The position numbers were made by a program, and so were the translations under genes. From F1-120-MAGs238 sp964484185 (GTDB taxonomy: Bacteria; Planctomycetota; Phycisphaerae; Phycisphaerales; UBA1924), in assembly GCA_964484185.1 (NCBI GenBank), contig CAZAEQ010000006.1, positions 78,905 through 142,904 on the forward strand: DNA of 64,000 bases. Direction: 5' to 3'. Each line of letters starts with the position of its first letter. Within the stretch, counting starts at the first letter, position 1. Shown piece by piece: positions 61,663 through 64,000 of this stretch. The notes beneath the pieces were generated by a model. It was given only the letters and a program-made list of their open reading frames with translations. It was not told the DNA's origin and did no database searches.

Positions 61663-63477
61663 TCAGGCCCGCGTAATCAGCGTAATTCCCTCGGGCAAAG
61701 CCTCAGAAACTTTCTGAATTACATCGCCCTGCACGCGCCGGGCAAAGACCGACCGCCGCGATTTACCCATGATGACCGTGTCGCAGCCATAGGTAACCGT
61801 GTAGTCGAGAATCTCAGTGGCTGCTTCGTCGGCAGTGACGTAGATCGGGAAGAGGGGTACCTTGGCTTCTCGTGCAAGGACCGCCGCTGCTCCAAGTGCA
61901 GCTTGAGCTTCCGGGTCATTTTCAATCTGGGGCACTTTGGAAGCGCCCATATCCATAACTCGGAGTGTGCGGACGAATATTGCAAAAAGCGTTGCGTTGC
62001 GTTTCTTTGCCATTTCAACAGCAAACTCGACCTGATCGCGGCCGCGGGCGGCAAGCATGATTTTGGGCTTGGTAGGATCGAGCTTGATTGCGGCCTGTCG
62101 CAGTTCGGCAAGCCAGCCGATTTCTGGTTCTGGAACCGGTGCGCCGTGCGGCGCCGACACCTGATGAGCAATGAACCGGAGGGCAAGCACTGCCACGATA
62201 AGAATACCGGCAAAGATCGCAGCTTCATGTTTAGTGAGCCCGATGGTGATGAAAATGCTCCCCATCACAACCGTGAGAACCGCCATGCCAACGCGTTCCC
62301 ACAACGCAAGTTTGATCTTGCGGCTGATAGCACAGCAGGCGACATTCAGCGAGATGGCGCCGCAGACGCCGATAGCGTACAAGTGAGACAGGTCTTCAAT
62401 GTCCCGAACAAAGAAAACGACAATCGACGGCAGAATACACGAAGAAATCAGCCCGATCCACGGAACGCCTGAATAGTTGAGACGTGTCAGCGGACGCGGC
62501 AATTCGTTGTCCTGTGCCAACGCGTACTTCACGCTGACCATCGCCATAATCGCTGTATTCGCGGCGGATAACAACAACAACCCAAAAACCACCGCGGCTG
62601 TTTTTCCAAGGAAGTAGCCCGCACTCTCGCCCAGCCAATGCTGGCCAGCCTCAACCGCCAATACCTTCATCGCCGCGTTCTTTACCTGTTCATCGGTGAA
62701 GTGGAAGTTAGTGAGAGTTCCCGCGGCGGCCATCGCCTTGACGCCGACCAATGCGACTCCGAAGACAAGGTTGAGAATCGCAACTTCGGCCAATACCGGC
62801 CAGATGGTTCGCTTCGCAGTCTTTGCAACCGGCTCCTTCATGAGCCCGGTCATGTTCGCGACAGCTTCAACGCCGGAAAGGGCAAGGACGATTCCGGTAA
62901 AACTGATCCACTGTGTCCGCAGCGGCGTAGAGCGATCGAGATGGACGTTACGAAGCCCTTCCGGAATGAAGGGTGCGGAAAGCAATGCAATGAGTGCGGA
63001 AAAGGCAATTGCTGCGATGGCCACTACAAGCGCAAACCGCCCGGCAGCTCGAGCACCGAGCCAGTTGATCACACCCAGTACCGCAATTGTGGTAATGCAG
63101 GCGATGACAATGTTGATCTTGTTCTCGCCTTCGGGAAGGCCGAAATAGTGAAACGCATCTACGAGCGAGATCGCCACTGTAATGATGTAGTCGCCCAATA
63201 GCAGGGTGGCGCCAATCACAGCGATCAATGGGTGAACAGTGCGTGCCGCGGCATAGACGCCGCCGCCATTGGGGAATACGCGACAAATAATCGTGTATGC
63301 CCAGGCGACACACGCCATGAGAATCGAGAGCATTCCCAGATAGATGATCGAGCCGCTTCCCATGACGGTGAAGGCCAGGCCCAGGACGTAGAGGCGGCTG
63401 GTCCCCCAGTCTCCAAAGAGCAATGGCCCAGCGTGAATCCAGCTTAAGTTGCGGGGACGACTTTCGGCGATCAACAT
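61663..63477 (-). CDS. APC-superfamily permease with C-terminal UspA domain
   Basis: An amino-acid-type transporter with about 12 membrane helices (for example GLAFTVMGSGSIIYLGMLSI, ATLLLGDYIITVAISLVDAF, PVLAEVAILNLVFGVALVGV, VVFGLLLLSAANTAIMAM and VPWIGLISSCILPSIVVFFV). From about residue 465 a universal stress protein fold follows, with IMLAARGRDQVEFAVEMAKK and the nucleotide-binding CDTVIMGKSRRSVFARRVQG. Substrate is unknown; the UspA part may sense ATP or a signalling nucleotide. The ATG lacks a strong ribosome binding site. It is 28 bases upstream of the helicase start in the same orientation. Confidence 0.88.
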   Translation of the reverse strand: MLIAESRPRNLSWIHAGPLLFGDWGTSRLYVLGLAFTVMGSGSIIYLGMLSILMACVAWAYTIICRVFPNGGGVYAAARTVHPLIAVIGATLLLGDYIITVAISLVDAFHYFGLPEGENKINIVIACITTIAVLGVINWLGARAAGRFALVVAIAAIAFSALIALLSAPFIPEGLRNVHLDRSTPLRTQWISFTGIVLALSGVEAVANMTGLMKEPVAKTAKRTIWPVLAEVAILNLVFGVALVGVKAMAAAGTLTNFHFTDEQVKNAAMKVLAVEAGQHWLGESAGYFLGKTAAVVFGLLLLSAANTAIMAMVSVKYALAQDNELPRPLTRLNYSGVPWIGLISSCILPSIVVFFVRDIEDLSHLYAIGVCGAISLNVACCAISRKIKLALWERVGMAVLTVVMGSIFITIGLTKHEAAIFAGILIVAVLALRFIAHQVSAPHGAPVPEPEIGWLAELRQAAIKLDPTKPKIMLAARGRDQVEFAVEMAKKRNATLFAIFVRTLRVMDMGASKVPQIENDPEAQAALGAAAVLAREAKVPLFPIYVTADEAATEILDYTVTYGCDTVIMGKSRRSVFARRVQGDVIQKVSEALPEGITLITRA

Positions 63478-63615
63478 CGAGAAGGTGCTCGGGAGAACCG
63501 ATTGCCCTTGCGGGGTGACGGCCTCGAAGGCGTGGGACCAGTGTACGGATCGCTTTCATCTAATCCAGCAAAGCGACACTATTCGGTATTTATTAGCTTG
63601 CGAGGCCAAGAAAAA

Positions 63616-63639
63616 GGCCTCCCACCGAGGTGGAAGGCC
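63616..63639 (-). terminator. Intrinsic terminator of hppA
   Basis: GGCCT-C-CCACC pairs with GGTGG-A-AGGCC around GA; on the minus strand it is followed by TTTTTCTTGGCC. It lies 20 bases after the hppA stop codon. Confidence 0.88.
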
Positions 63640-63659
63640 CTATTGAAGTCACGAGAGTA

Positions 63660-64000
63660 TTACTGATTCTTGGCGATCTTCACATTGCCGATCATCATGC
63701 CGTAGAACGAACGGTACACAAAGAACGCAGAGATGAGGAAGAACACGGCTGCGAGAGTGTGAGTGAAACCAACACCCTGGCTTTGCTTCAAGCTGATTGC
63801 AAGTTCGACTGCGAGCAGGCCGAAGAGCGTGCAGAACTTGATGACCGGGTTCATGGCGACTGAAGAGGTGTCCTTGTAAGGATCGCCAACAGTGTCACCA
63901 ACAACGGTGGCGGCGTGCAGGTCAGAGCCCTTGCCGCGGCCGGAGTTCTTGTAGACCGGATCAGTCTCGACGATCTTCTTGGCATTGTCCCATGCACCGC
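63660..64000 (-). CDS. hppA: Membrane-bound proton-pumping pyrophosphatase (C-terminal part)
   Basis: Partial: the gene enters from beyond the window and only the last 113 codons are visible. The translation contains GSDLHAATVVGDTVGDPYKD, the highly conserved catalytic loop with Asp and Lys residues that hydrolyses pyrophosphate, then NPVIKFCTLFGLLAVELAIS and a final pair of helices. It pumps protons (or sodium) across the membrane using pyrophosphate. The potassium-dependence residue lies outside the window. Confidence 0.9.
   Translation of the reverse strand, partial: GAWDNAKKIVETDPVYKNSGRGKGSDLHAATVVGDTVGDPYKDTSSVAMNPVIKFCTLFGLLAVELAISLKQSQGVGFTHTLAAVFFLISAFFVYRSFYGMMIGNVKIAKNQ

Noticed and set aside
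1..64000. Prophage, CRISPR, IS elements, tRNA genes
   Set aside because: No integrase, transposase, regular spaced repeats or tRNA T-loop signatures were seen by eye across the window; I could not run a search.

Overview
The window looks like a chromosome segment of a planctomycete, most likely class Phycisphaerae. The main evidence is five secreted proteins that end in a duplicated Asp-rich repeat built on DFFDYLDF and a terminal Gly-Cys, the tail I know as the GC-type dockerin of that group. Supporting signs are two PEP-CTERM-like proteins, a eukaryote-type (GT3) glycogen synthase and a PurS-PurL fusion. I saw no tRNA, rRNA, CRISPR array, insertion sequence or phage gene by eye. Genes are dense, on both strands, with short operons.

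Layout. 1-5.3 kb (minus): a truncated BNR-repeat lipoprotein, then an FtsX/MacB-type ABC permease and its ATPase. 5.3-9.7 kb: gcvH, a thioredoxin-fold DUF255 protein with a DsbD-like tail, an orphan CoA-transferase alpha subunit and a protein built on an EF-Tu domain III fold. 9.9-13.0 kb (plus): a compact cluster of a membrane protein with a Gly/Cys tail, a DUF692/MNIO iron enzyme, a small partner and a membrane-anchored protein. This is the best candidate for a poorly described system, a possible peptide-modification cassette. 13.2-16.8 kb: a beta-propeller GC-dockerin protein and a PEP-CTERM-like protein. 17-24 kb: purL, GT3 glycogen synthase, rnhA and an unknown protein. 24-26.7 kb (minus): ACT protein and iscS-iscU-iscA, followed by about 550 bases of repeat-bearing non-coding DNA.

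27.3-34.4 kb (minus): an MBL-fold hydrolase, cardiolipin synthase, an RsbW/RsbV-like partner-switch pair and a large secretin. 34.8-40.0 kb: an unknown acidic protein diverging from a plus-strand run of coaX, a degenerate MnmE-like GTPase, a YfgM-like TPR protein and an RluD-type pseudouridine synthase. 40.4-48.4 kb: a PEP-CTERM protein with a hairpin-rich leader, a TPR phosphodiesterase, a sulfotransferase, serS, and a znuA-znuC-znuB zinc import operon with a small ORF. 48.4-58.3 kb is a surface-protein island: four minus-strand GC-dockerin genes, one plus-strand unknown gene with a possible HTH, and a likely structured RNA at 56.8-57.2 kb. 58.4-64 kb (minus): rsmA, a UvrD/PcrA helicase, an APC permease with a UspA tail, and the 3' end of hppA.

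Housekeeping calls (gcvH, purL, rnhA, iscSU, rluD, serS, rsmA, uvrD-like, hppA) are firm. Substrates of the ABC permease, the APC permease, the secretin and the MNIO cluster are inferred or unknown. Starts were chosen by ribosome binding site and family alignment from memory; no database search was run.
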